Below, in pieces: positions 32,261 through 43,269 of a stretch of 64,000 bases of DNA (position 1 is its first letter; each line of letters opens with the position of its first letter). The translations under genes were made by a program, and so were the position numbers. The stretch is from Pocillopora verrucosa (lineage: Eukaryota; Cnidaria; Anthozoa; Scleractinia; Pocilloporidae): the NCBI RefSeq assembly GCF_036669915.1, contig NC_089322.1, positions 12,171,252 to 12,235,251 on the forward strand, in the 5' to 3' direction. A model generated the notes under the pieces. It ran no database searches and was not told where the DNA came from. It worked only from the letters and a program-made list of their open reading frames with translations.

Positions 32261-35200
32261 ATGCAGATTTTTGCAACCGAAGACACCACTCGTCAATTTG
32301 TCCCGAGAAGATACCTCAACAAATCGCCAGAGCCTATGTTGGTAGCTACTGGGAAACAAGCGAGCAACAGAGAGATCGAAATTTACAATGTTGTTATCAG
32401 CAGTTTGACGGGGGAATTTCAGCTTCGAACCGAAGTGACTAAGGTGGACCGCGGAACGCTACTCAGTTTGGAAAACCCTCAGTACAAGGAGCTGGTGGAA
32501 AGATACAATCACCTGAAAAAAGTCACAATGGATGACGTAGACGAGAAGGAGGAGCTTCCCGTACATCTTCTCTCGGAACATACGAATACGTGCAGATAAA
32601 GACCGAGACCACACCCAAGATCGGGAAACCAGGAGAACCCATTGCCGAATTAACAAGATTAGGATGGACCATCATGTCACCCGGAAGTGAATCTGACCTC
32701 ACAAACATGTTCCTGACCCAAACCTCTGCGGCTGACTATGAAGCCTTGTGTAGACTTGATGTGCTTGGTCTACAAGACCATCCAGTTGGCGACCAAGATC
32801 TCGTATTTGAAGAATTCAAGGAGCAGCTAACAAGAAACCCGCAAGGATGGTACGAAACAGGCCTCCTTTGGAAGGGAAATCATCCACCCCTCCCTAACAA
32901 CAAACATGGCAGCCTGAAACGACTAGAGAACCTTGTCAGAAAGCTAGAGAAACAACCAGGCATGTTGCAGAAGTATGACGGGGTCATTCAAGATCAGTTA
33001 TCTCAAGGAATAGTCGAACGAGTGCATAGCGAACCCAAAGGGAAGGAGTTTTTCATCCCGCATAAGGCCATGATTTGAGAGATGGCAGAGAGCACGAAGA
33101 TTCGAATTGTCTACGATGCGTCCGCCCGAGCGAACGAGAAAGCACCATCCCTCAACGACTGCCTAGAGACTGGGCCACCATTGCAAAACAAACTTTGGAG
33201 CGTACTCATGAGAAACCGGTTCCAATCCGTGGCCCTAGCAGGGGACCTGAAGCAAGCTTTTCTACAAGTGAGAATCCGAGAGGAAGACAAAGACGTGATG
33301 CAATTTCACTGGCTCAAGGACCTACACACCAAACACGTGGAAACTTTACGCTTCACACAAGCACTGTTCGGCTTGTCCACGTTGCTATTCTTGCTTGGGG
33401 GAGTGATTGATCAGCACCTAAAAAATCTTCAGAACGCCTACCCAAGGGAAGTTGAAAAGATCCGACGAAGCCTCTACGTGGACGACTTGATCAGTGGTGA
33501 TAAAACCGTGGCTGGCGCACAACACCTGAAACAAGCATCGCAGTCCATTTTCAGAGCTGGGAAATTTGAACTGCACAAATGGCACTCTAATGTCCCGGCC
33601 CTGGAACAGCCTTCACCCCACGAAGAAACAATAAAAGAACTACCCACTACCCATCAAAGTGAGAACCAGAGCTATGCCAAGGACCAGTTAGGAGTCAAGA
33701 AAGGAGAAACGAAGCTGCTGGGTGTACCATGGGATAAACGAGAGGATACAATACAAACCAGTTTCCCTGACCCGATTTCGAAAGCAACTAAGAGAGAATT
33801 CCTCGGAAAGATCGCTAAGATCTACGATCCCCTCGGTCTAGCATCACCAATCACTTTGGAAGGGAAATTTCTTTACAGAGAAATGTGTGAAGCCCGAATC
33901 CCATGGGACCAAGAGCTACCCCAGGGACTCGAGATCGGTTGGCAAACCTGGGAGAACAACCTAACAGACAAAGTAGAAGTACCAAGAAGCATTGCCCAGC
34001 ACCAAGAAGAAATCACTAGCATCAACCTGCATGCCTTTGGCGACGCAAGCAGCCAGGGCGTGTCAGCTGCTGTTTACACCGTCACACATCAAGCGACGGG
34101 GCTATCACAAGGGCTCGTAACAGCAAAGTCTAGACTGGCGAAGAAAGGACTCACCATACCAAGACTCGAACTAGTGTCGGGGCACATGGCAGCCAATCTT
34201 GTAGATAACATTAAAGAAGTACTGCAAGGTTTCATAGTTGAAGGTGTTCATTGTTGGCTCAATAGCAGCGTAGCTCTTCACTGGATCAAGGGGGCAGAGA
34301 TTACAAGCAGTTTGTTAGCAATCGAGTGAGGAAAATCCAAGAGAAGAAGTACATCCAGTGGAGGCACGTGGGTACCAAGGAAAACCCTGCCGACCTGGGT
34401 AGCCGAGGCAGGCAAATTAGTAACTGCTCAGATCTGTGGTGGCATGGGCCAACATGATTACCTTTCCCAGAGAGTTGGCCAGCAGATATTGTCACCACTC
34501 CTACCAAGGAATCACAAGCCGAAGCCAAGATCATAAGGGGAGTTCTGGGCGTAACTGTGAAGACGGATGACAATCTAGACCTGGTGATGCACAAGTACAA
34601 CTTATGGAAGGCCATCCAAATCTGCTGGTGGGTTGTGCGATTTACAAGGAACTGCAGAGCTAAACGCCAGCAAAAGGATCACCGGACCAATCACTACCGA
34701 AGAGACAGCCAACCAGTTGCAGTTCTGGGTAAGAAGATCACAAGTCAGGAGTCAAGGCACCATCAAGTTTGATGAAGACCAAATGAAACTGAACCTCCAG
34801 AAGAACATAGAGGGGATATTCGAGTGCCGAGGACGTATTCAAGGCCACTACCCAATTTACCTACCTGACGATGGCGTGTTTACTGGAAAACTAGTGACAC
34901 ACTTCCACAAGCACACCCTACATGGGGGAGTTGGTTTGACCATGGCCAAAGTACGCGAGACGTATTGGGTACCTAGATTGCGCCAGCTTGTTAAACGCCT
35001 TATCAAGCGGTGCTATGGATGCAAAAGATTTCATGTATCAGCATTTGCCAACCCTCCTCCAGGCAACCTGCCTACAGATAGGACAGAGGGAACCTCGCCC
35101 TTTCAGGTTGTTGGAATAGACTACGCCAGACCGATCAAGTACCATGACAGCAAAAACAAAGGAAAAGCGTACATAGTCCTGTATGCCTGTAGCCTGTCCC

Positions 35201-36113
35201 GAGCCTTGTACCTCGAATTGACCAAGACCATGGAGACTGAAGAGTTTATCACTTCCTTGAAGCGGTTCATAGCAAGAAAAGGTCGTCCTGTAAAAATCTA
35301 TTCAGACAATGGTAGGACTTTTGTAGCTGCAGCAAATTGGCTACGGAATGTAATGCAAGACGAGCGCCTCCATGACTACCTTACCAAGATGAATATCAAA
35401 TGGCAGTTCAATCTCAGTAGAGCTCCATGGTGGGCGGGCAATTTGAACGGATGGTCGGTATTTTCAAGCAGGCCTTCAGTAAGTCTATCGGAAATGGAAC
35501 CCTCACCTGGGCAGAACTGCAGGACGTGCTGCTAGACATGGAGGTCGCACTGAACAACCGTCCTCTGAGTTATGTAGAAGAAGATCTACAGCTTCCTTTG
35601 TTGACCCCTAACATGTTACAGTTCGGACGCCCTAACTTGTTGCCTGATCCTGAAGCACACCATCAAGAGAATCCTGATCTGAGAAAGCGTGCAAGATATC
35701 TAGCGAGATGCAAAGATGTGACCTGGAAAAGGTGGTCTGCCGAGTACCTAAGGGGACTATGCGAAAGGCACAACATGAAACACAACAAAAGGCAGCTATC
35801 TGTAACAAGTGGAGACGTCATTATTATCAAGGGCGACGAGAAGAACCGCGGGCAGTGGAAGTTAGGAATCGTAGACGAGCTGTTTCCAGGAAGTGATGGT
35901 GTCATCAGGGCTGTTAAATTGCGAGCTGGGAAGTCTTATCTAGAGAGGCCCATACAGCACCTCTACCCGTTGGAGGTATCTTGCGACAGGACCACAGACA
36001 AAACCAAAGCACCACTGAACGCAGAGGCGCCAACCTTCAGGCCAACCAGAGACACTGCAGTCGCTGCGAGGGCGCAAATTCGAAGTATCGCAAGTGATGA
36101 GGAGTCTGGTTGA
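32261..36113 (+). pseudogene. BEL/Pao pol: protease end, RT, RNase H, integrase
   Basis: Protease C-terminal text (EIYNVVISSLTGEFQLRTEV) starts near 32375. The RT part includes RIVYDASARANEKAPSLNDC at 33106, AGDLKQAFLQV at 33238 and LYVDDLISGD at 33472 with the catalytic Asp pair intact. After AKIYDPLGLASPITLEGKF comes RNase H with HAFGDASSQG at 34030. The integrase has the HHCC segment (HKHTLHGG, CYGCKRF), Asp in VGIDYARP near 35112, Asp in YSDNGRTF near 35301 and Glu in QFERMVG near 35442. Damage: frameshifts at about 32570, 34296 (a G-run), 34676 and 35432; stops at 33076-33078 (TGA where CGA is expected) and near 34456 (TGA where TGG is expected). Catalytic residues survive, so decay is modest compared with the other BEL copy. 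The C-terminus ends at the TGA of 36111-36113. Confidence 0.85.
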
Positions 36114-36245
36114 TGACAAACAATTGTCTTTGAAAATTTGAACATTTGATTGAGACATTTTGAGCATATTCGCATTTATTGTACTCGCTTCTCGGATTAT
36201 TCATATTTGCCACTGTAACCGAAGTGTCAAATAGGGGGAGAGTAG

Positions 36246-36504
36246 TGACGGAAAGCGTGACATAGCATGACATAACGTGACAAGAAAGCATTACTATTAT
36301 TAATATTAAGTGAAAGACAAGCTCCTTTGAACATTAGACTTGATTGCGAAACAGTGTAAGAAGATTGGTTTTTTAAGGGGTGTGTGTGTTAGAGAGAGAC
36401 AGAGCGAGATAGCGAACCGAAGATATCTGTAATCAGGGGAAACAACAGTAAACCAGTTTGAAACTTAAACCTGTGACTTATTTGTCGGATACCCGTTCCC
36501 GACA
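36246..36504 (+). repeat. Probable 3' LTR of the BEL/Pao element
   Basis: Starts TGACGGAAAGCGTGACAT just after a purine tract and ends CGTTCCCGACA. It includes internal GTGACATA/ATGACATAACG repeats. No 5' copy exists in the window, so boundaries are estimated. Confidence 0.5.
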
Positions 36505-36599
36505 GCACTGTCATATTCCTTTTTACTCAGTAGGCTATCCTCTGCCAATTCAACAAGCTGACGTTTGCAAATTCAAACCGCCAGACTCTGAGAACTCTG

Positions 36600-39230
36600 G
36601 ATATTTTGGGTGAAAACCATGACAACTGTTTAAAGCAGATAAGAGAGGATTACAAAGGAAAATGAAGGATTGCACCTCCTCGAAGAGAAGATCAAGAGTC
36701 TAAATAATGTGCATTCTTCTCATCTTTCTTCTGTATCAACATGCTGTGACTGCAGTGGAGAATTGTCTGTACTGATGAAACATGCATTTGAGTTAGAGAA
36801 GTCCAGTCACCCTGGTTTTGTGATTTCATTTGACAACTTGGATATTCAGTTGCAAAGGAAAAATATGTCAATGGAATCACAAAACAGGGATTACCACTGT
36901 GTAAATCATCAGATGCTTGAGAACTGTGTGTCTGGGGCTCATCTCAGATCGGACCTCAGAAAGTACCGAATGCAAACCTGGAGGAAGTTTCAAACCTCAA
37001 ATTTCTTCCTACTCTTGATGCCCAACAGCAACAACAGTCCAACTGTATTATACTTACTGCACGGATCCTGGTTAACTACTTTGATTCTTTGGCTCCTCTG
37101 AAGTATGCATGAATCCTTCATATCCCCCACAAATACCCAAATGAGATGGCTCAGAAGTCCAAGTAGGTATTTCCCTTTTTTCATGTGTAAAAGTATTATC
37201 TAGTACACCTCAACATTACAACCACTGACCTATACGATAAACATTAACATGGCCAGGTTACCATTATTTGAGATTCTTACATACAGTGTAAGAGTTTGAT
37301 GTACAGAAATCTTAAGAATTTCTACTCTGATACATGGCCATGGGTACTCAAAATATTATTGTTTTAGTAACCACACCATATTGTTTGTGGTGTGGTTTTT
37401 TTGTAAGGTTTTCAAGTCTCCTAAGAACATGACATTTTAATTATCATTAAAGTAATAATATTTACTTTTCAGGTTCCACTTGCCATCATTTTCAAAAATG
37501 AAAACATCAATGAGGACATGGTTTCCATCCTGCAGCAATTCTTTTCCTACCTTCCAAAAACTGGAGATGGTGGTGTTGATGGTCAGCTATTCTCTGGTGA
37601 CCAACTAACAGTAGAAAGGGCAGTTAATGTAATTTCCTCTGTAGCAAATGGTTTTACCCCAGAGGATCGTTTAGAAGGCATTAACCTTTAGTTGGGTGAT
37701 TGGCATGCAGCTGTGAAAGTTCTAACTGTAAGTCAGACAGTAGTCAGTAGCTGTATGTAGTAGGGGCAATAAATAATTTATTATTAGTTTAGATTAAATT
37801 TGTCTAATGAATGTTTTTTTTTTTTTTTTAATGCAAGTTTATCTGACTTTGGGTTTCTACCTGCCCAGAATGTTTTTACTCAGGCAGTAAAAGACGATAA
37901 GATTCATAATAGCAGTGATATAAACAGTAATGCAAGGCATTATGATCTTAACCATAGTAAATTACAAAATTATCACAATTATTATGGGAATTTTCCCCTA
38001 TGTTCACCTGATACCTATCAAATCCAACAAATACCAATCATAAGTTACTTGTTTCAACAGTTAATATACTCCTGATTCTTCAATAGCAAGTCAGATTCAG
38101 ATCTCGGCACCCTTTTTCCAGACCGCACCCTTATCAACTGGAGGAATGTAACTGGTGATCCTCCTTCTTCTTTCAGAGCAAATGGGGACTTTCTCCATGT
38201 CATTTTCCTGTCACAATGTTATCACAGCAGCATGACAGTGTTGGGATTTGCTGACAAATCAAGTGCCCCAGAACACTACCCCCTGCCAGAAGACATGGAG
38301 AAATTGAGAAAAGCCCAAAAACTTGAGTACCTTCATGGCTCTGAAAAGGAGGTTGATTCTTTCATTTTCCAGTCAGAAGAACAAATGCAAAAACTAAAAT
38401 CTGAAGAAGAGATAGACATTTTGCAGCAGCAAGAAGTTACTGCTAAGGGAAGATTTCCCTGCAGATTCCCTGGATGCAACAAGTCATTCAAGTACAATGG
38501 CAAAACCAGAAGGAACAATGAACTGTTCCATCATCCACGTGTTCAGTTTAAGGATTCCATGATAATGACTCAATCTTCACCTGAATGCACAGCCCTTCAA
38601 AAAGAGACAAAAGCAGGTGATGATGTATACAACTATAACTGTGCAATTCTAGCAGATTGCTTTTTATTTTTTAATTTTCTTAACACTATTAAAGAAGGGG
38701 ATGGAGAACGAATTGTGCAGCAATACAAGTACATCATGCTTTCTTGTAAGGCCAATGGCTCACATAGCACCAAGTATGCACTAGAATGTTTAACTCAGTT
38801 TTTCTTTGTGTTTGCACTGTTGTTGCAAAGAGACAGTGAGCAGTTTGTATGGAACCGCTCTGTAAACAACAGTGGTAAAAAAGCTCCTAATATCCCAATT
38901 GATGAAGACATGGAACATGAGAGCAATGCCATAAAGCAAGGCATTAGAAATATTGGGCCTAATGTCACTAAGAATGCTGTTCAAAGAATATATTTTGCAT
39001 GACGTCCAACAGCATCAATACTGAGCAACCTTATTAATAGCATCAAATGACAGTTGCCATCAGGCAAACACTCTCATGGAAATCTGGAAAGGGACTTAAA
39101 TAAGCTCATCAAAGAGCATTTGAATTTAAAATATTCAGTGAGGTCAAGGGATGCAGTTACAAAATACTTAACAGCTTCCAGAGAGACAGACTTGCCAATT
39201 TGGATGTGTCTAGTTTGCACCATTAGCTAA
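36600..39230 (+). pseudogene. DUF6589-type transposon-derived gene, several exons, decayed
   Basis: The first legible exon (about 36600-37166) contains HPGFVISFDNLDIQ and the block NRDYHCVNHQMLENCVSG, then after a frameshift near 36962 LPTLDAQQQQQSN and LVNYFDSLAPLKY. A second exon (37473-37727) follows TTTTCAG and reads VPLAIIFKNENINEDMVSIL and LFSGDQLTVERAVNVISS, ending before GTAAGT. The last large exon, from about 38095, reads DLGTLFPDRTLINWRNV, a Glu-rich helix, a zinc-finger-like CRFPGCNKSFKYNGKTRR with His pair, then VYNYNCAILADCFLFFNFLN and WNRSVNNSGKKAPNIPIDED. The blocks FDN-x-D, GDQLT, GTL...L-x-N-x-x-N and WNRSVN match the cnidarian/fungal family I know as DUF6589, thought to come from mobile elements. 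Stops near 37107, 37164, 37689 and 39001 disable it. Biochemical role is not established. Confidence 0.65.
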
Positions 39231-40029
39231 GAAAAAACGCAAGAAAAACATCATGTGGGGAATAGGGCAAGATGAACATTGACAATAAATTTAATTTGCA
39301 AATTAACCAGAAAGCTTTACAAGAAACATTTTGTACTTCAACTGAATTTAATTACTGAGTGAAAAAAAAAGAGCCATTTTTTCTTTTTTGGCTAGTGGAC
39401 AGTTCCCCCACCCCCTTTTAAATATGGCAGGAATCAATACCCTCAATTTTTTGTCACTTTTGAAATCAAGACAGTTGAGTTTTTGTCAACACCTTTGAAT
39501 ATACTGTCTCTGGGAATAAATTTTGTAGGATTCTTTGAAGGAAGAATCCAAACTCACTTTTCCAATATAACACGGCTATCATACTTAGCAGTGTTACAGT
39601 CATACAAATAAAAAATGGAACATCTCATAAGCACTCAAGTCTCAGTTTTCCTTTAGGAATAACCATAACCTCTTCCTTGTTAATGACAATGTTGTTGTAG
39701 CTTTGTACAATAGAATCTAATTTGTTGAACCCTCAGTTCCTTTACCCTTCTGATAAGATAAAAAAGGACATTCCAGGCTGTCTCAGAAATGAGAAATTTA
39801 AATAAGAGGGATAAGATTTAGATTTAATGTCCCTTATAACACAAACAGACTAGTTTTCTGGGCTGTCACTTATTGCCAGGGGCTGGGGATTTCCTCCTGT
39901 TACTATAAGCATGACCATTGGTTATTTTTTGTAGGAAACAAAAGGAAAATGAGACCAAAAGGACTCCCTGGCTGTTCAGTTCCCAACAACTTTTAAATTA
40001 GCTTTTTATTAGTTCTTTTATTAACTCAT
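39231..40029. other. No gene recognised
   Basis: A+T-rich with no long frame or repeat. Confidence 0.45.
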
Positions 40030-40201
40030 ATTTTCCTTTTATTGTTTTCCGAAAATTGTAAATTATTATTATTATTATCATTATCTGGACTAGCAATTTA
40101 TTACTTTAAGATTTTAGTGTTGTAATGCGCACTCGATCATATCTTTATCGCATGCTAGACTGCGCAATATAAGAAATAAACATTATTATTATTATTATTA
40201 C
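40030..40201 (+). repeat. Solitary 3' tail of a non-LTR retrotransposon
   Basis: GTAATGCGCACTCGATCATA to GCGCAATATAAGAAATAAAC, followed by (ATT)n ending at 40201. This layout matches the 3' UTR of the element at 1847-3955. An (ATT)n run also opens the piece at 40062. No coding sequence remains. Confidence 0.6.
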
Positions 40202-40379
40202 TACCGACTACATATACCTAGTAACTTGAAATCTTAGTAGCAACCCTGAGTTGGATTGTCATGATGTTCTACAACGGTTCAGACATTGTTTTCAAACTAT
40301 ATTTTCTCATCAATTAATCTTGCAATTGGGCACAGATTGAAATAACTATCAAGGTTTAACAAAAGTACATAATAATGAC

Positions 40380-40551
40380 TGTAACGAGTACGCTTACATG
40401 AAGCATTGAGCTTCCTGCGGCCGCATGGCATCTTGGGAACAGCTTCCTCGTGTGTCGGCCATGTTGTTAGCATAGTAAATTGTAGCTCTGTTCTTGGGTT
40501 AAATATAAGTTGGTGTTTTGGTACCTGACTGCCTGTTTAGCTATCGTTACA
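40380..40551 (+). repeat. Solo LTR (172 bp) with 5-bp target duplication
   Basis: Begins TGTAACGAG and ends TATCGTTACA, so the termini are inverted (TGTAACG/CGTTACA) as in LTRs. ATGAC lies immediately before (40375-40379) and after (40552-40556). The absence of internal sequence indicates LTR-LTR recombination. The sequence does not match the Gypsy LTR at 11 kb. Confidence 0.75.
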
Positions 40552-40756
40552 ATGACTTTCATATATTCTTAACCATTTAGTACATAATAAACTTGCAATT
40601 ATCATAACCAATGGTGTTGTTATTGAAGTCAACATTATTAATTAAGGTTTCTCTGCTTCTTAGCTGGACTTTGTAGGCCTTTTTACAGTTCCCGGCGCCA
40701 TCTTGGAATAGTAACCGCGCAAACATCATGTTGAGGCTAACGAGAAACTAATTGCT

Positions 40757-43149
40757 TCAAACGACGTCCTTATGTCAACTATTAGCGATCACAATCTTGT
40801 TTACATCTCGCTGAAGTTAAAAAAGCCAAGGATCAAGCCCTGTTACGTCACTATTAGAAGCTATACTAATTACAGCGCCGACAATTTCCTACGTGATTTG
40901 TCATATGCGCCTTTTCACATAATAAGCCTATTTGACGGTTTCAACGATCAAGTTGATGTATTCAACGAACTGTTCTTGGAAGTACTAAGTCAACATGCTC
41001 CAGTCAAGAGGGTTAAAATTAGATCTAAACCTAACCCCTTTATAACACCAGAAATTCGTCAACTAATGAGAACGCGCGACCAATGGCGCAAACTTGCGGG
41101 AAAAACAAATGACCCTTTCCACTGGAACGGATACAGATTTTTTCGTCAAGAAGTGAAAAGGGAGATTCGTGTGGCCGAAAAAGTTCACGTCAGGACTCAG
41201 ATCCTGGATAGCAATGGAAATTCTAACTCAATTTGGAAAATCATTAACCGGTGTCTACCATGTAAACAACAAGATAGTTTTATGGCTTCTGAGGATCCCA
41301 CTGGGTTAGCTAACGAATTAAATGATTTCTTCATTTCCGTCGGCAGTATTACTGCTCAAAAAGCCAGGGACCTATCTTTACATCATGGACTTAATGTAAA
41401 TTTGGATGTGCCGACTCCTTTACACATATCCACCGACGTTAGCCCCGAATTATTCGTTCTCCATCAAGTCACGGAAAATCAGGTAGAAAGGGTGATTAGA
41501 AGCCTACCATCTAACAAAGCTCCTGGAATGGACAAGATATCTTCTAGAATTCTTAAAGACAGTTTACCCAGTACGCTAACAACAATTACCCACATTGTGA
41601 ATAACTCCTTTGTTACCAACACATTTGCACGTGCATGGAAAACAGCAGAGGTTACACCTATTCTCAAATGCAGTAATCCAGATGTCCCTAACAACTATCG
41701 CCCCATCTCATTATTACCAATAGTCTCAAAAGTCACTGAAAGGTTGGTACATGGACAACTTATGGAGCATCTAATTAGAAATAATAAACTGGCAGCACAT
41801 CAGAGCGGAAATAGAAAGCTTCACTCGACAGAAACAGCTCTGTTGTACGTTACAGATCAGTTGCTCCAGGCTATGGATAACAAGAAAGTTTCCATCATGG
41901 TCTTATTAGATATGTCTAAAGCATTTGATAGTATTCGACACGACATCTTGTTATCCAAGCTACAAAATCTCGATTTTTCCCAGGGTGCGTTGAATTGGTT
42001 TCAGAGTTACCTTTCTAACCGACAACAGTGCGTTCGAATTGGTGACGCAGTTTCTAAAGTACTCCCACTTGAGTTCGGAGTTCCGCAAGGCTCTATTTTA
42101 GGTCCGGTTTTGTTTACAATCTATGTTAACGACCTCCTTTCTGTTCCTAAACGTTGTCTATCTGCCTCCTATGTTGATGATTGTAAATTGTATTTGTCCT
42201 TTTCACCTGCCGAATTACCCACGTCCATCCTCGCCTTAAACGAAGATCTTACGAGAATATCTCAGTGGTGCTGTAAAAACTCTCTTTTGATTAATCCGGA
42301 CAAAACTAAAGTTCTAGCTGTTGGATTACCACAACTTTTAAAGAAACTGTCATCATTCAGTATAACACTTTTTGACAAGGAAATAACACCTGTGCCTGTC
42401 GTTAAGGACTTGGGTGTTCTTCTCGACACACACCTCAGTTATAACCAACATATCACTGAGATTGCCTCTAAATGCCTTTTTAAATTGTACCAAATTAACA
42501 GAATCAAGCACCTCCTGGATAGGAAAACACTTCTGTTAGTAATAAATTCATTTGTCTTTAGTAAACTCCAATATTGTTCAACTGTCTGGAGTAATACCAG
42601 CAGCAGCAATATTGACAAGTTACAAAAAGTCCAAAACTTTGCTGGGCGAATTATTCTGGGACTAAGAAAGTATGACCATATTTCGGATGGGTTGCGATCG
42701 TTGAAATGGCTTCCTATTAGAGAGAAACTCATTCTAAATGACGCTACTATGATGCACAAATGTATTAACAAGCTTGTTCCAGACTATCTTGCTGATATGT
42801 TTAAATCACGTTCTCAAGTCCATAATAGACAAACTCGATCATCTGGTGCTTTGGATATACCTTTATGTCGCCTGTCAACAGGGCAGCGCTCCTTTGCTTT
42901 CAGAGGAGCCAAACTCTGGAACTCCTTGAATGATAACATTAAGTCCTTAAAATGCCCCAGGAATTTTAGACGTCATCTTGCAAATGTTTTATTAAGTTGA
43001 TATATTATATTATTGATATATATTTTGTAATTATAATATTATTGTATTTACATTCTCAATTAATTTATATATTTGTATTTTTTTATTCTATTGAGCTGAA
43101 AAGCCCACTTAGGGAGCATCAATAAAGTGTAAAGTGTAAAGTGTAAAGT
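40757..43149 (+). mobile_element. 5'-truncated non-LTR retrotransposon with 7-bp repeat tail
   Basis: Retains the end of the endonuclease, the complete RT region and a 3' UTR. It terminates in tandem GTGTAAA units (43127-43147), a tail type of CR1-like elements. The 5' break lies close to 40760. Confidence 0.8.
40772..43000 (+). CDS. Endonuclease C-terminus plus reverse transcriptase (742 aa)
   Basis: Uninterrupted frame. Residues 4-9 (ISDHNL) are the last motif of the EEP endonuclease with its catalytic His, so the protein is truncated within that domain and the ATG is simply the first Met in frame. A linker follows to about residue 270. RT motifs: NNYRPISLLPIVSK near 310; STETALLYVTDQ near 352; VLLDMSKAFDSI near 380 with the first catalytic Asp; FGVPQGSILGPVLF near 435; YVDD at 467-470 with the Asp pair; DLGVLLDTHLSYNQHI near 548. 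C-terminal connection: LKWLPIREKLIL near 648 and GAKLWNSLNDNIK near 713. No stops or frameshifts are seen, so the insertion may be young. It differs from the RT at 2.0-3.8 kb (YVDD versus YADD, different 3' tail), so it represents another family. It would polymerise but lacks a complete nuclease. Confidence 0.9.
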   Translation: MSTISDHNLVYISLKLKKPRIKPCYVTIRSYTNYSADNFLRDLSYAPFHIISLFDGFNDQVDVFNELFLEVLSQHAPVKRVKIRSKPNPFITPEIRQLMRTRDQWRKLAGKTNDPFHWNGYRFFRQEVKREIRVAEKVHVRTQILDSNGNSNSIWKIINRCLPCKQQDSFMASEDPTGLANELNDFFISVGSITAQKARDLSLHHGLNVNLDVPTPLHISTDVSPELFVLHQVTENQVERVIRSLPSNKAPGMDKISSRILKDSLPSTLTTITHIVNNSFVTNTFARAWKTAEVTPILKCSNPDVPNNYRPISLLPIVSKVTERLVHGQLMEHLIRNNKLAAHQSGNRKLHSTETALLYVTDQLLQAMDNKKVSIMVLLDMSKAFDSIRHDILLSKLQNLDFSQGALNWFQSYLSNRQQCVRIGDAVSKVLPLEFGVPQGSILGPVLFTIYVNDLLSVPKRCLSASYVDDCKLYLSFSPAELPTSILALNEDLTRISQWCCKNSLLINPDKTKVLAVGLPQLLKKLSSFSITLFDKEITPVPVVKDLGVLLDTHLSYNQHITEIASKCLFKLYQINRIKHLLDRKTLLLVINSFVFSKLQYCSTVWSNTSSSNIDKLQKVQNFAGRIILGLRKYDHISDGLRSLKWLPIREKLILNDATMMHKCINKLVPDYLADMFKSRSQVHNRQTRSSGALDIPLCRLSTGQRSFAFRGAKLWNSLNDNIKSLKCPRNFRRHLANVLLS

Positions 43150-43269
43150 AAACGTTGAGTCGCATTTCGCATCTGGTGTGTTTAACAGAGAATCTACACC
43201 CATCTTTGCTTTTTCTCCGGTTTTGTCCTGCTTTTTTTTGCCATACTTTTCGATAATGAACAGCAATAA

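Larger units (their letters stand above)
32261..36504 (+). mobile_element. 5'-truncated BEL/Pao retrotransposon with 3' LTR
   Basis: Pol remains at 32261-36113 are followed by a purine tract (AGGGGGAGAG at about 36232) and a probable 3' LTR to 36504. Gag and the 5' LTR are absent. This is a different and better preserved lineage than the BEL copy at 10.7-20.4 kb. Confidence 0.8.

Noticed and set aside
31960-32442. 160-codon plus frame with a poly-Leu run
   Set aside because: The Leu run is the (TAT)n microsatellite read in frame, and the 3' half overlaps BEL pol in the wrong frame.
33075-33410. Second long plus frame inside BEL RT
   Set aside because: Overlaps the RT frame that has YVDD and other motifs; this one is Arg/Ser-rich and motif-free.
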